Source: Rhodospirillales bacterium (GTDB lineage: Bacteria; Pseudomonadota; Alphaproteobacteria; Rhodospirillales; Rhodospirillaceae). From it: 64,000 nucleotides of DNA. The stretch is taken from NCBI GenBank assembly GCA_028278135.1, contig JANQEW010000029.1, positions 1 through 64,000 on the forward strand. Reading direction: 5' to 3'. The translations under genes were made by a program, and so were the position numbers. This document shows, one piece after another, positions 26,788-35,752 of this stretch (position 1 is its first letter; each line of letters begins with the position of its first letter). The notes under the pieces are model-generated. The model ran no database searches, was not told the origin of the DNA, and saw nothing but the letters and a program-made list of their open reading frames with translations.

Positions 26788-28236
26788 CCCTCCGGCGATG
26801 AGAAACCCCCTTGGAGGTAAGGTCAGAGTCAGCTGATCATTCTCTAAATGTAAAGTACCGCTGCCACAAATAACCCTATCCCATCTAAACATTTTAAGAT
26901 CACTAACATTCAAGTGCAATCTGGTGGCTTTTCCGTTGGCATTGACCGCAATAAAAATTTTCTTCCTATTTGCCTCATCATGCCGCAGATAACAAACAGC
27001 TGCCTCCTGTCCACCTAGAATCACAATCTTTCCTGTACGAAGAACAGCGTGCGCACGCCGTAGGGCAATAAACTTTTTATAGAGGTTATGAACTGTAATA
27101 TCCCATGCGGATTCTGGCGGAAAACTCCTGCGACAATCGGGATCATCATTCCCAACAACTCCGACCTCACCGCCATAATACACTGTCGGTGCACCTGGCA
27201 ACGTGAACAGTAACACAAGAGCTGTTTCCAACGCAGGCCGATAACCATTAACAATCGTCAGAAAACGGGGAACGTCATGTGTTTCTAGAAAATTGAGACT
27301 TAACAGTGTGGCTTCCCATGAATGAAGTTCCATTAAATAGAGTAATCTCGAGGAGAAATATTTTCTATCAATAGAATTTTGGATACCAGTCATTTCAATT
27401 TTTACATGTTTTTTCTCCAGGTAATCTTGGGCAGCAAACATCAGAAGAGCCCCATACAGCGGGTAGTTTGTGACGCCATCAAAACGATCCCCATCTAACC
27501 ACCCTACCGCCTCTGGTAAAATTTCCCCAACAAGATAAGCTTCTGGATTGATAGCCTTGACACGGACACGGAATTCTTCCCAGAAACCTGGGGTCTGGAT
27601 GCATTCAGGCGCATCGAGCCGCCAACCGTCAATGCCTTTGCGTAACCAGTATTCTGCTACTTTGAATAAAAAATCTCTTACATATTGATTATCATGATTG
27701 AGTTTTGGTAGAGCGGGTAGATTGTGCCAACAGGCGTAGCCTGCTTCAGATTCCCCGTGATAGGGGCGAATAGGCCATTGAAAAACATGGAACCAGTTCA
27801 CCCATGCAGAAGCAGGACCATTCTCCACCAGATCATTGAATGGTAAAAAACCGCGGCCAACATGATTAAAGACTCCATCCAGAACTACTCGCATATTTCT
27901 GCTATGGGCAGCTCCCAGCAAGGCATCGAACGCCTTGTTTCCTCCTAGCAGAGGATCAACACGAAAATAGTCGCAGGTGTGGTAGCGATGGTTAGCTGTT
28001 GACCAGAAAATTGGGTTTAAGTAAATGGCATTAATGCCTAAGTCCTGCAAATAATCCAGCCGATCGCGGATGCCATCCAACGTACCACCCTTGTAGCCGT
28101 TGCGTGTGGGTTGCGAATCCCATGCCTCAAAAGAGTACATGCGTCGGGACTTGTCATGAGGGACACGTGCAAAACGATCGGGAAAAATTTGATAGAAGAC
28201 CGCATTCTTGACCCATTCTGGTCCAGAGTATCCCAT
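26785..28236 (-). CDS. GH13 glycoside hydrolase, neopullulanase/cyclomaltodextrinase-like
   Basis: Alpha-glucan hydrolase of 483 residues. It begins WVKNAVFYQIFPDRFA, as the catalytic domains of GH13_20 and related maltogenic enzymes do, but without their N-terminal CBM34 domain. GH13 regions: DGVFNHVGRGF (I, about 120), GWRLDAPE with nucleophile Asp208 (II), VGEILPEA with acid Glu238 (III) and FLETHDVPR with Asp321 (IV). PGAPTVYYGGEVG and a C-terminal beta domain follow. No signal peptide. It probably degrades linear maltodextrins or glycogen in the cytoplasm, opposing GlgE. The stand-alone gene is convergent with addB. Confidence 0.9.
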   Translation of the reverse strand: MGYSGPEWVKNAVFYQIFPDRFARVPHDKSRRMYSFEAWDSQPTRNGYKGGTLDGIRDRLDYLQDLGINAIYLNPIFWSTANHRYHTCDYFRVDPLLGGNKAFDALLGAAHSRNMRVVLDGVFNHVGRGFLPFNDLVENGPASAWVNWFHVFQWPIRPYHGESEAGYACWHNLPALPKLNHDNQYVRDFLFKVAEYWLRKGIDGWRLDAPECIQTPGFWEEFRVRVKAINPEAYLVGEILPEAVGWLDGDRFDGVTNYPLYGALLMFAAQDYLEKKHVKIEMTGIQNSIDRKYFSSRLLYLMELHSWEATLLSLNFLETHDVPRFLTIVNGYRPALETALVLLFTLPGAPTVYYGGEVGVVGNDDPDCRRSFPPESAWDITVHNLYKKFIALRRAHAVLRTGKIVILGGQEAAVCYLRHDEANRKKIFIAVNANGKATRLHLNVSDLKMFRWDRVICGSGTLHLENDQLTLTLPPRGFLIAGG

Positions 28237-28337
28237 GGGTTTTACCCTTACGTTATGAGCTCCGTATTATTATAAACTAAATGTTTATAACGCAGAAGAG
28301 ACTCACTACAATCCCTACCCAATACCCGCACCGCCGT

Positions 28338-28361
28338 GCTAGGTCTATAGCTAGGTCTATA
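28338..28361. repeat. 12-bp perfect tandem duplication
   Basis: GCTAGGTCTATA occurs twice in the gap between bioB and the GH13 gene. Confidence 0.93.
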
Positions 28362-28442
28362 ATAAATTGTTTTATTGATCGTTTTTGCTCTTATATGAAG
28401 CTCTGCCGGAGTGCTTTCATTGCATGAGCCGAATCCTGACGT

Positions 28443-29522
28443 TCAGGTAGCGTCTCCTCTTCTCTCTTCGTAAGAAGTCGTCCTTTTTTCTATTGGACCG
28501 GGTCTCAGTCCTAGTTCTGCAAACAACACCCAGTCTTTTTTTTCAACAGGATTGTCCGTGGTGAGCAGGCGGTCGCCGTAGAAGAGCGAATTCGCACCGG
28601 CAAAAAAACACAACGCCTGTGCCTCGTCACTGAGGTCAGTCCGTCCTGCTGACAAACGCACCTGTGCCCCCGGCATCAACAGGCGGGTCACGGCAACTGT
28701 GCGTACTAATTCCAAAGGTTTTACCCTCTCTACATCAGCAAGAGGTGTGCCCGGAATGGGAACAAACATGTTGAGGGGCACACTCTCCGGCGGCGGTTGT
28801 AGCCTTGCAAGGCTAGCCAACATAGCTGCCCTGTCTGTGCGACTCTCGCCTATTCCAATGATACCGCCTGAGCACACCTTCAGACCTGCCGCATGCGCGT
28901 TCTGTAAACTTCTTAGCCTTTCACTAAAAGGCCTGGTAGATATGATCTTGCTGTAATATTCTTCAGAGGTATCGATATTGTGGTTATAGTAATCGAGACC
29001 TGAGTTTTTCAGAGAGGTTGCCTGTGCGGCAGTTAATGAACCAAGAGTTGCGCAGGCTTCAAGGCCCTCCTCTTTAACGTTTCTAATTATGCTCATAATC
29101 TTTTCGAGATTACGATTCTGCAGGGCACGCCAAGCTGCTCCCATGCACAACCGACTCGCTCCAGCGGCCTTGGCCTGACGAGCGGCGGCGCGGACATCCT
29201 CTGTCTCCATGAGAGGTGTGATCTCAATAGAGGTGCTGTAATGACGACTCTGTGCGCAATACTTGCAGTCTTCCACACAATTACCCGTTTTTATTGATAA
29301 AAGCGTGGATAGTTGAACTGTATTCACATCCCAATGGCGACGGTAGACTTCATGCGCCTTGTGCAGAAGATCGTTGAAGGGTAGCGCGAACAGCGCTAAT
29401 ACATTTTCCGTAGTTTGTGACTGTATGTTTGGCTGCACAGCCGGAACAACAGGATCAATAGCCATGAGAAGACGGTCCCTTTCGTTGGTTAATGGGCCGA
29501 CAGTCGCTGGGGTTGAGGACAT
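28443..29522 (-). CDS. bioB: Biotin synthase
   Basis: Radical-SAM enzyme inserting sulfur into dethiobiotin. The 4Fe-4S cluster motif is C82-VED-C86-KY-C89 inside KTGNCVEDCKYCAQSRHY. Other family blocks are AAWRALQNRN, YYNHNIDTSEEYY and VRLSAGRTDL, whose Arg binds the 2Fe-2S cluster. At 359 residues it is slightly long at the N-terminus, and an ATG at residue 20 is a possible start. It lies 263 bases downstream of bioA in the same direction and may be transcribed separately from the bioFHCDA block. Confidence 0.96.
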   Translation of the reverse strand: MSSTPATVGPLTNERDRLLMAIDPVVPAVQPNIQSQTTENVLALFALPFNDLLHKAHEVYRRHWDVNTVQLSTLLSIKTGNCVEDCKYCAQSRHYSTSIEITPLMETEDVRAAARQAKAAGASRLCMGAAWRALQNRNLEKIMSIIRNVKEEGLEACATLGSLTAAQATSLKNSGLDYYNHNIDTSEEYYSKIISTRPFSERLRSLQNAHAAGLKVCSGGIIGIGESRTDRAAMLASLARLQPPPESVPLNMFVPIPGTPLADVERVKPLELVRTVAVTRLLMPGAQVRLSAGRTDLSDEAQALCFFAGANSLFYGDRLLTTDNPVEKKDWVLFAELGLRPGPIEKRTTSYEERRGDAT

Positions 29523-29785
29523 CTCTGAGGAAGTACGGTTGAAGGTACAATTGCCGGTCTTATCACGCTCCTATCTATTGTGGCCATTATCTCTTGTGAC
29601 TATTTCCTGGTATGGCGCGACTTCTATAAATTTTTCTGGAACAGAGTAGAGAGCTCTCTCCTGCCATTGAAAATTCTTTAGAAAAATCTTGCCCCCCCCA
29701 AACTCGTGAAAAGAGCATGATCTGGTGATGACGTCATCCACCCATCCAGAAGATGATTTCCCCCCTCGCTCTGCTTATGTCTGTG

Positions 29786-31144
29786 TCATATCTTATATGT
29801 CTGATTGAGTCCCGCCTCTATGAGATCATAAGCTGTGTTGATTTGCGCTTGTGTGATGCAATATGGCGGCAGCAGATAGATAACATTCCCAAGAGGACGG
29901 AGCAGCAGACCACGTGTCATGCAAAAATCTCTGATCCGCTGCCCTGTCACAAGACTATGGCCATTTGTCTCTTCCAGCACGTTAAAAGCAGCAACTGTGC
30001 CAGTGACTCTGGGCTGCCCAACTAGTGGATGCTTAGCAAGACCTTCTAAAAGGCGAATACGATGGCAATGCTCAATATTTTTAAGGGCTAATTCCGTTTG
30101 ACTACTCATCAAAAGGCGTAATGATGCCAGTGCAGCAGCGCAAGCGAGCGGGTTGGCAGTAAATGAATGACCATGTGCCAGCGCACGCTCAAAAGCTGTT
30201 CCTAGAAAGGCTTGGTAGATGCTCTCACGGCATACTGTGACTGCCATAGGGAGAAAGCCGCCAGTGAGCCCTTTAGCAAGACAGATAAGATCCGGTGTTA
30301 CATGGGCCGTGAGAGCAGCGAACGGCTGACCCGTACGGCCAAATCCAGTCATAACCTCGTCGAATATTAGCAATACACCCGCTGCCCGACAGCGTGCTGC
30401 CATATCTCTTAGAAATTGTGATCTGCACATACGCATACCACCCGCCCCCTGTATGAGGGGTTCTACAATGAGGGCAGCTGTCTCATGACCAAACTCTCCA
30501 AGCCAGGAATCTAGCGCAGCAAGAGAGACGCGCTCACGTTCTGTGATATCGGAATCACCGTCCCATGTGAATGGGAATGGCAAGGTCGTAACCTCAAACA
30601 TCATGTCAGTAAAATGCCCAAAAAATCCAGAGCGTGCACCGACAGACATAGCACCTACAGTATCGCCGTGGTAACCACCATGATAAGCCAGGAAATGGCG
30701 ACGCTCCGGTGAACCGACGTTACGCCAATACTGATAAGCGATTTTTAGGGCCACCTCAACAGCCGTTGAGCCATCGTCGGAGAAGAAAACCCGGTTCAAA
30801 TCCTCTGGAAGAATGCCAGACAGATTGTGGGCCAATGCAATGGCACCTTCATGCGTTAAGCCAGCAAAAATCACCTGTTCTAGTCTTGTCGCCTGTTGGC
30901 TTATGGCACGGACAATTTCTGGGTGGGTATGGCCATGGAGAGTGACCCACCAAGAAGATATCATATCGATGTATTGATTACCATTCTTACCATAAAGAAT
31001 AGCACCACTCGCAGAATCTATTATTTCAGGTGGTATTGATTTCTCATGATCTGTCGTAAAGGGATGCCATATGTGACGGCGATCGTGGCTCAAGAGATCC
31101 TGCAGGCGATCCATTCCAGCACGTCCTTTCAGCACATCACTCAT
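29786..31144 (-). CDS. bioA: Adenosylmethionine-8-amino-7-oxononanoate aminotransferase
   Basis: Class III PLP aminotransferase making 7,8-diaminopelargonate with S-adenosylmethionine as amino donor. HIWHPFT near residue 24 and the SSWWVTLHGHTHP block are BioA-specific. The PLP site shows FDEVMTGFGRTG (Asp262) and LAKGLTGGFLP (Lys291). Length 452. The start overlaps the end of bioD by eight bases, so the two are translationally coupled. Last gene of the tightly packed bioF-bioH-bioC-bioD-bioA block. Confidence 0.96.
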   Translation of the reverse strand: MSDVLKGRAGMDRLQDLLSHDRRHIWHPFTTDHEKSIPPEIIDSASGAILYGKNGNQYIDMISSWWVTLHGHTHPEIVRAISQQATRLEQVIFAGLTHEGAIALAHNLSGILPEDLNRVFFSDDGSTAVEVALKIAYQYWRNVGSPERRHFLAYHGGYHGDTVGAMSVGARSGFFGHFTDMMFEVTTLPFPFTWDGDSDITERERVSLAALDSWLGEFGHETAALIVEPLIQGAGGMRMCRSQFLRDMAARCRAAGVLLIFDEVMTGFGRTGQPFAALTAHVTPDLICLAKGLTGGFLPMAVTVCRESIYQAFLGTAFERALAHGHSFTANPLACAAALASLRLLMSSQTELALKNIEHCHRIRLLEGLAKHPLVGQPRVTGTVAAFNVLEETNGHSLVTGQRIRDFCMTRGLLLRPLGNVIYLLPPYCITQAQINTAYDLIEAGLNQTYKI

Positions 31145-31787
31145 TAGTTAAATTTATTGAAGAGATCCATTTTTTACTAGTCATAATACTCATTAAACTT
31201 GTAATAGATATAGCATCTAAATGATAGACCCATGGTAACTCATTTACTGTAATTCTGCCGTACTTTTCAAGAGCTATGCGGTTGGCTGGATTAGCGGGAC
31301 CATTCATGATCACTGCGGACACACTTAAACCGCGATCGCGCAGAGCAGCTAATGACAATAAAGTATGATTGATAGTCCCAAGACCGCTACGGGCGACAAG
31401 TACTATAGATAGCGATAAATGTTCTATTAAGTCAATTATTAAATGCTTTTCGTTAAGAGGCACTAGCACACCACCCGCTCCCTCAACAACTATAGGTCTT
31501 TCTGAGCGTGGGAGTCTGAAACTGTCAAGAACAATCTGAATCCCCTCCAGGCGGGCAGCCTCATGTGGAGCCAGTGGTGCTTGTAAACAATAAAGAGAAG
31601 GGTGTACCCTATCTGATGATACACCCGTAAGATTCTTTATTGTTGCAGAATCATCAGAAAAAACACGTCCTGATTGTATTGGCTTCCAATAGTCAGCCGC
31701 AAACGCCATGACCAGACAGGCAGCAACAACAGTCTTACCGACATTTGTATCAGTTCCGGTGACGAACAATCCATGTGAAGCGCACAT
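31137..31787 (-). CDS. bioD: Dethiobiotin synthetase
   Basis: ATP-dependent ureido-ring closure from diaminopelargonate and CO2. P-loop GTDTNVGKT (about 11-19), YWKPIQSG with the substrate-binding lysine, and VVEGAGGVLVP are the family signatures. 216 residues. Its ATG shares a base with the bioC stop (TAATG arrangement), and its end overlaps bioA. Confidence 0.95.
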   Translation of the reverse strand: MCASHGLFVTGTDTNVGKTVVAACLVMAFAADYWKPIQSGRVFSDDSATIKNLTGVSSDRVHPSLYCLQAPLAPHEAARLEGIQIVLDSFRLPRSERPIVVEGAGGVLVPLNEKHLIIDLIEHLSLSIVLVARSGLGTINHTLLSLAALRDRGLSVSAVIMNGPANPANRIALEKYGRITVNELPWVYHLDAISITSLMSIMTSKKWISSINLTNE

Positions 31788-32581
31788 TAACTTTTACATC
31801 CAGTACTATCTCTACGCCACAAACCATAGATCACATGGTAACTCACGACGACTGGTCCGCCACCGACACCAAATGTCCGCAGCACCTGTCGGAAAACTCC
31901 TGGTGCGAGCGGTCGCCGATCTGTAGCATGGGCACCAATGGTCTTCAGCATAGAAACAAAATTGCGAGCATCTGAATAAGTATGGCGAATGACTTCTTCC
32001 CTTGCTATTGTCCCATGTCCACCGGGTGGCCACTGGCGGGCTAGCGTCTTAGTGTCAGGATAGGATGGGGTAGCAGCCACCAGTCCAAGTTTGTGATGAG
32101 TCTTGACCCATTCTGTAAAGGTCCCATCTGCAAGAGTAGTGAAAATAAGGCATCCACCATCTTTAAGAAGCTTCGCCAGTCGTCCAAGAGCCCCAGCCAA
32201 ATCGTCAAACCACTGTACTACCAGGTTGGCGCAAACTAAGTCAAAGCCAGATCTCATAGCGATCGCTGGTAATTCTCCGTCCATACAAACAAACAGAAAG
32301 CGGCTGTCTGCACCAAAAGCATCCCGACAGCGGGCCACCATAGCAGGAGAGAGATCCGTTGCAATCCACAGGGATGGATTAATGTGACTGATGGCAGCAC
32401 GACTGAAGAGACATGTCCCACAACCCAATTCCAGTACTGCTGGATGGGCAGGCATGTCAAGTTTTCCGATACGCTCAGCAAGATGACAGCCCACTCTCTG
32501 CTGGACAACTGCTGCCGCATCATAAGTCAAAGCAGCCTTGTTAAAGGTAACCGCAGCAGTTTTCTTGCGCTTGCTAATCAA
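31787..32581 (-). CDS. bioC: Malonyl-ACP O-methyltransferase BioC-like
   Basis: SAM-dependent methyltransferase that would methylate malonyl-ACP to start pimelate synthesis. VLELGCGTCLFSRA (SAM motif I, about 54-67) and the NLVVQWFDDLAGALGRLAKLLKDGG block are typical of BioC. The start is probably TTG at 32579-32581, overlapping the TGA stop of the upstream hydrolase gene (TTGA), with GAGAG before it. This gives 264 residues and the usual early motif FNKAALTYD. A longer open frame exists inside the previous gene, but it lacks a site. Identification rests on the family and on bio operon position. Confidence 0.92.
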   Translation of the reverse strand: MISKRKKTAAVTFNKAALTYDAAAVVQQRVGCHLAERIGKLDMPAHPAVLELGCGTCLFSRAAISHINPSLWIATDLSPAMVARCRDAFGADSRFLFVCMDGELPAIAMRSGFDLVCANLVVQWFDDLAGALGRLAKLLKDGGCLIFTTLADGTFTEWVKTHHKLGLVAATPSYPDTKTLARQWPPGGHGTIAREEVIRHTYSDARNFVSMLKTIGAHATDRRPLAPGVFRQVLRTFGVGGGPVVVSYHVIYGLWRRDSTGCKS

Positions 32582-33339
32582 GTGAGACTCTCTAAATGTT
32601 TTGCACAGCGAGTTGTATGAGTATGAGCATGAGCAGCACACAATTGAGATGCAAATTGCCATATGTGCATGGCAAGCCACTCAGGATGAGAAAGCGGTAG
32701 CAAATGTCCCCCTGCGGGCTGCCAGACGATCTTTACATCACTCCGCTGACAGAAACAGGCTTGGGTCATTGCCGGTGGGACTATCAGATCTGCTCCACCA
32801 GCTAGGACCAAGAGCGGTGCAGATTCAGTGACAAACGCTGGACGGGCATCCCAATCCCGTAACCAAACTAAACCCTGTCGCAGTATCTTTAGCCTTTGCG
32901 ACGGTACACTCTTTTGCCCGCGTGTGCCACACCGCCGTAAGAAAGCAGTGACAACAGCGTCAGGATTCTGCTGGAAATGAGACAGCATACGCTGCAATAA
33001 ATCTTTTTCTACTCCGTGTGGAAAGTCTTTATCTGATACAAAACGCGTAAAACCGTTCACGGCTATGAGGCCGTCCCAGAGAAAAGGTCGTTGCTGTAAA
33101 AGCCACATAAACCCTGTGGAATGGCCAACGACCAGACGAAAAGTTTTCCCCCGGGTTAGGGTTAGGGACATTGTGCTACCCAGTTCAATGGGCATACACC
33201 TCAGATTCCGTCCGGACATACTCATTAAGGTGGCCTGTACAAAGGCCCACAAGCCTGCTTCCAAGCCCCAGCCTGGTACAAAGACCACCTCCCAATCAAA
33301 AAAATCACACGCGCCCACAGCGGCGTTATCCCCTTTCAT
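32578..33339 (-). CDS. Alpha/beta hydrolase, putative pimeloyl-ACP methyl ester esterase (BioH/BioG-like role)
   Basis: Compact hydrolase of 253 residues between bioF and bioC. The nucleophile elbow is GHSTG (Ser74), followed by the acid Asp184 in AGGADLIVP and His212 in GGHLLPLSHPEW, so the triad is complete. The oxyanion segment is FVPGWG (19-24). Position in the operon suggests that it removes the methyl ester placed by BioC, the role of BioH in E. coli and BioG in others; the exact subgroup is not decided. The last residues run into the bioC start (4-base overlap). Confidence 0.85.
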   Translation of the reverse strand: MKGDNAAVGACDFFDWEVVFVPGWGLEAGLWAFVQATLMSMSGRNLRCMPIELGSTMSLTLTRGKTFRLVVGHSTGFMWLLQQRPFLWDGLIAVNGFTRFVSDKDFPHGVEKDLLQRMLSHFQQNPDAVVTAFLRRCGTRGQKSVPSQRLKILRQGLVWLRDWDARPAFVTESAPLLVLAGGADLIVPPAMTQACFCQRSDVKIVWQPAGGHLLPLSHPEWLAMHIWQFASQLCAAHAHTHTTRCAKHLESLT

Positions 33340-33341
33340 AG

Positions 33342-34547
33342 CTATGCAACACTATAAGCAGAAAGAGTTGCTATAGCGGGAATAGCAGCAATAAGACAAT
33401 TAACACTAGTTGCGCTATGTGTTGCGCTCATTGTGAATCTAATACGACTGCTCCCAACAGGGACAGTGGGTGGGCGGAGAGCGGTTGCTAAAAGACCGTA
33501 CTCTTTTGCCAAAATCCGACTTGCCGTCAGTGTAGCAGCTTCAGTACCGAGAATGACTGGGACAATCTGAGTTGAAGAACTCGCGATATCCAGTCCCGCT
33601 GCAATCATGGCTTTTCGCAGACGCGCTGCTGTGGCAAGTACTCTCGCTCGTTCTCCTGTGAGGGATGGGACTATTTCGAGGGCAGCTTCCATGGCACCCA
33701 GTATTGGTGGCGGCAGAGCCGTAGAGTAAATGAATCCAGAACAACGATTAATTAAATATTGCCTCAATTTTTGGGAGCCTGCGACATAGGCGCCGAATCC
33801 GCCCAGCGCTTTACTGAATGTACCCACAATAACATCAACCCGGCCTCTGGCCTCAGCCGCCACCAAGCCAGCACCACCAGGTCCAAATAGGCCTGTCGCA
33901 TGAGCTTCGTCTACATACAGCACGGCCCCAAAACTGTCAGCTAAAGCGGCAAGACTCGCTAAGTCAGCGCGGTCACCATCTACGCTAAAGACGGATTCAG
34001 TCAGAATAAAAGGTTGCTGGCCTGCCTTGCTCCGCTTTTTGAGTAGAAACTCAAGATGGTCTAGGTCATTATGACGAAACCGTAATGGTCGTACACCTGC
34101 TGCTGCGCAGCCGTGGTAAAGGCTTGCATGTGCCAACCGATCAACCAGCACCAATGGTTCTGCCTTGAGTAGGCTGCTTTCTAATAGAGAGGGAATAATA
34201 ACGCTATTAGCTTGGAATCCAGAATTGAGTAATAGGGCAGCTTCTGTCTTTTTAAAAGAAGCGAGTTTTGTTTCAACACTCTCGTGGAGAGTAAGCGTGC
34301 CGCAGACGAGACGGGAAGCAGTCGCGCCCACTCCATAGGAGTCAGCCCATTGGCAAGCGCGCTCAATCAACTTTGGATGCCTCGCGAGGCCAAGGTAATT
34401 ATTAGAAGAGAAATTTATCAGAGTCTGCTCACCACTATATACATTTTCAGCAGACGTGCTCAGAAAAAACGGCTGCAGACTACGTCGGAGCTGTCTGGTC
34501 TCCAGATTGTTCAGGACGTCCTGTAACGGCCAGTCTAGCTTGCCCAC
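33342..34547 (-). CDS. bioF: 8-amino-7-oxononanoate synthase
   Basis: PLP enzyme condensing pimeloyl-ACP with alanine. INFSSNNYLGLARHP is the family beginning, LYVDEAHATGLFG holds the PLP-ring Asp, and VGTFSKALGGFGAYV has the Schiff-base lysine (about residue 246). GTG at 34547 with GGAGA seven bases before it is preferred over the in-frame start at 34592. Length is then 401. First gene of the biotin block; the upstream gap has no gene but contains AT-rich repeats. Confidence 0.95.
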   Translation of the reverse strand: MGKLDWPLQDVLNNLETRQLRRSLQPFFLSTSAENVYSGEQTLINFSSNNYLGLARHPKLIERACQWADSYGVGATASRLVCGTLTLHESVETKLASFKKTEAALLLNSGFQANSVIIPSLLESSLLKAEPLVLVDRLAHASLYHGCAAAGVRPLRFRHNDLDHLEFLLKKRSKAGQQPFILTESVFSVDGDRADLASLAALADSFGAVLYVDEAHATGLFGPGGAGLVAAEARGRVDVIVGTFSKALGGFGAYVAGSQKLRQYLINRCSGFIYSTALPPPILGAMEAALEIVPSLTGERARVLATAARLRKAMIAAGLDIASSSTQIVPVILGTEAATLTASRILAKEYGLLATALRPPTVPVGSSRIRFTMSATHSATSVNCLIAAIPAIATLSAYSVA

Positions 34548-34587
34548 AGGAAAATCTCCATCGTAAAGAACAAAATAAATAACCAAA

Positions 34588-34636
34588 ACCATATTATAAC
34601 CATATTATAAATTATAAATAAAGAAATCATATTATA
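34588..34636. repeat. AT-rich repeats upstream of bioF
   Basis: ACCATATTATA occurs twice in tandem (34588-34609). A further CATATTATA is at 34628-34636. They lie in the likely bioF promoter region and may affect it. Confidence 0.85.
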
Positions 34637-34712
34637 AATAAAATTTAATAGCCTGCCCTTTCTCCGCGTCTGGGAGATAGTGCGACGGGCGTTGAAGCCA
34701 TAGGAAAAGGGT

Positions 34713-35681
34713 TTAGTCGCCGTTGTTGAAGAGTGGAGTGGAGAGATAACGTTCAGCAAAGCTAGGCAGAATGACAATCACCTGTCGGCCCGTCAAGGCA
34801 GGGCGGCGCGCGACTTCCAGCGCTGCAGCAATGGCTGCACCAGAGGAAATACCGACTGGTAATCCTTCTAACAGAGCAGCCTTACGGGCTGTGAGAAAAG
34901 CGGTCTCGTTAGTGACCTTGATGATCTCGTCAATCAGCTCTGTCTTTAAGATCGATGGTACAAAGCCAGCACCAATACCTTGTATCTGATGAGAGCCAGG
35001 CGTTCCGCCTGACAGCACAGGACTATCCTCAGGTTCTACAGCAACAACGTGCATAGCAGGATTACGGGGTTTTAACTGTTGTGCAATACCGGTAATGGTG
35101 CCACCCGTCCCAACACCTGAAACAATCACATCCACCTGTCCGTTCGTATCACACCAGATCTCTTCTGCAGTCGTACTCCTGTGAATAGCTGGATTGGCCG
35201 GATTATCAAACTGCTGTAACATGACGGCGTGCGGTATGCTTGCGACAAGCTCCTTGGCTCGCTGGATAGCACCAGTCATGCCCTGGGTTGCTGGAGTGAG
35301 CTCTATTTCAGCACCAAGGAGTTTAAGCATCTTACGCCGTTCCAACGACATACTTTCCGGCATCGTTAGAATCAGCCGGTAGCCTTTAGCAGCGCAAACA
35401 AAGGCCAACGCGATTCCTGTGTTGCCAGAGGTTGGCTCAACTAAAACCATTCCCGCTGATACCCGCTCCTCAGATTCTGCTGCCGCAATCATGGCAAGAC
35501 CAATGCGGTCCTTAACGGAGTGCAATGGATTAAAGAATTCACATTTACCTAGAACTTTAGCGACACCTTTACTCTCTGCGACGAGCTTTTTCAGCCGTAC
35601 AAGCGGCGTGGCACCGATCACTTCTGTGATAGAATCATAGACACAACCACGAAACTCCCCGACTCTGGAGGGACCTGACAT
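34713..35681 (-). CDS. cysK: Cysteine synthase (O-acetylserine sulfhydrylase)
   Basis: PLP enzyme producing cysteine from O-acetylserine and sulfide. [11 protein letters not shown] contains the PLP lysine (about residue 57). [12 protein letters not shown] and [18 protein letters not shown] are CysK signatures. The ATG at 35681 has GGAG six bases before it; an ATG 12 bases upstream is also in frame. 322 residues. In a sulfur oxidiser it would draw on internal sulfide. It follows coaBC in the same direction but with a 72-base gap in front of which no promoter was identified. Confidence 0.95.
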   Translation of the reverse strand: MSGPSRVGEFRGCVYDSITEVIGATPLVRLKKLVAESKGVAKVLGKCEFFNPLHSVKDRIGLAMIAAAESEERVSAGMVLVEPTSGNTGIALAFVCAAKGYRLILTMPESMSLERRKMLKLLGAEIELTPATQGMTGAIQRAKELVASIPHAVMLQQFDNPANPAIHRSTTAEEIWCDTNGQVDVIVSGVGTGGTITGIAQQLKPRNPAMHVVAVEPEDSPVLSGGTPGSHQIQGIGAGFVPSILKTELIDEIIKVTNETAFLTARKAALLEGLPVGISSGAAIAAALEVARRPALTGRQVIVILPSFAERYLSTPLFNNGD

Positions 35682-35752
35682 TGTATTCTCCATCTCTGAT
35701 GGTTAACCCGTTTCTCTTGAGGCAGCTGACATGAACGCTATGCCTCGCTTTT

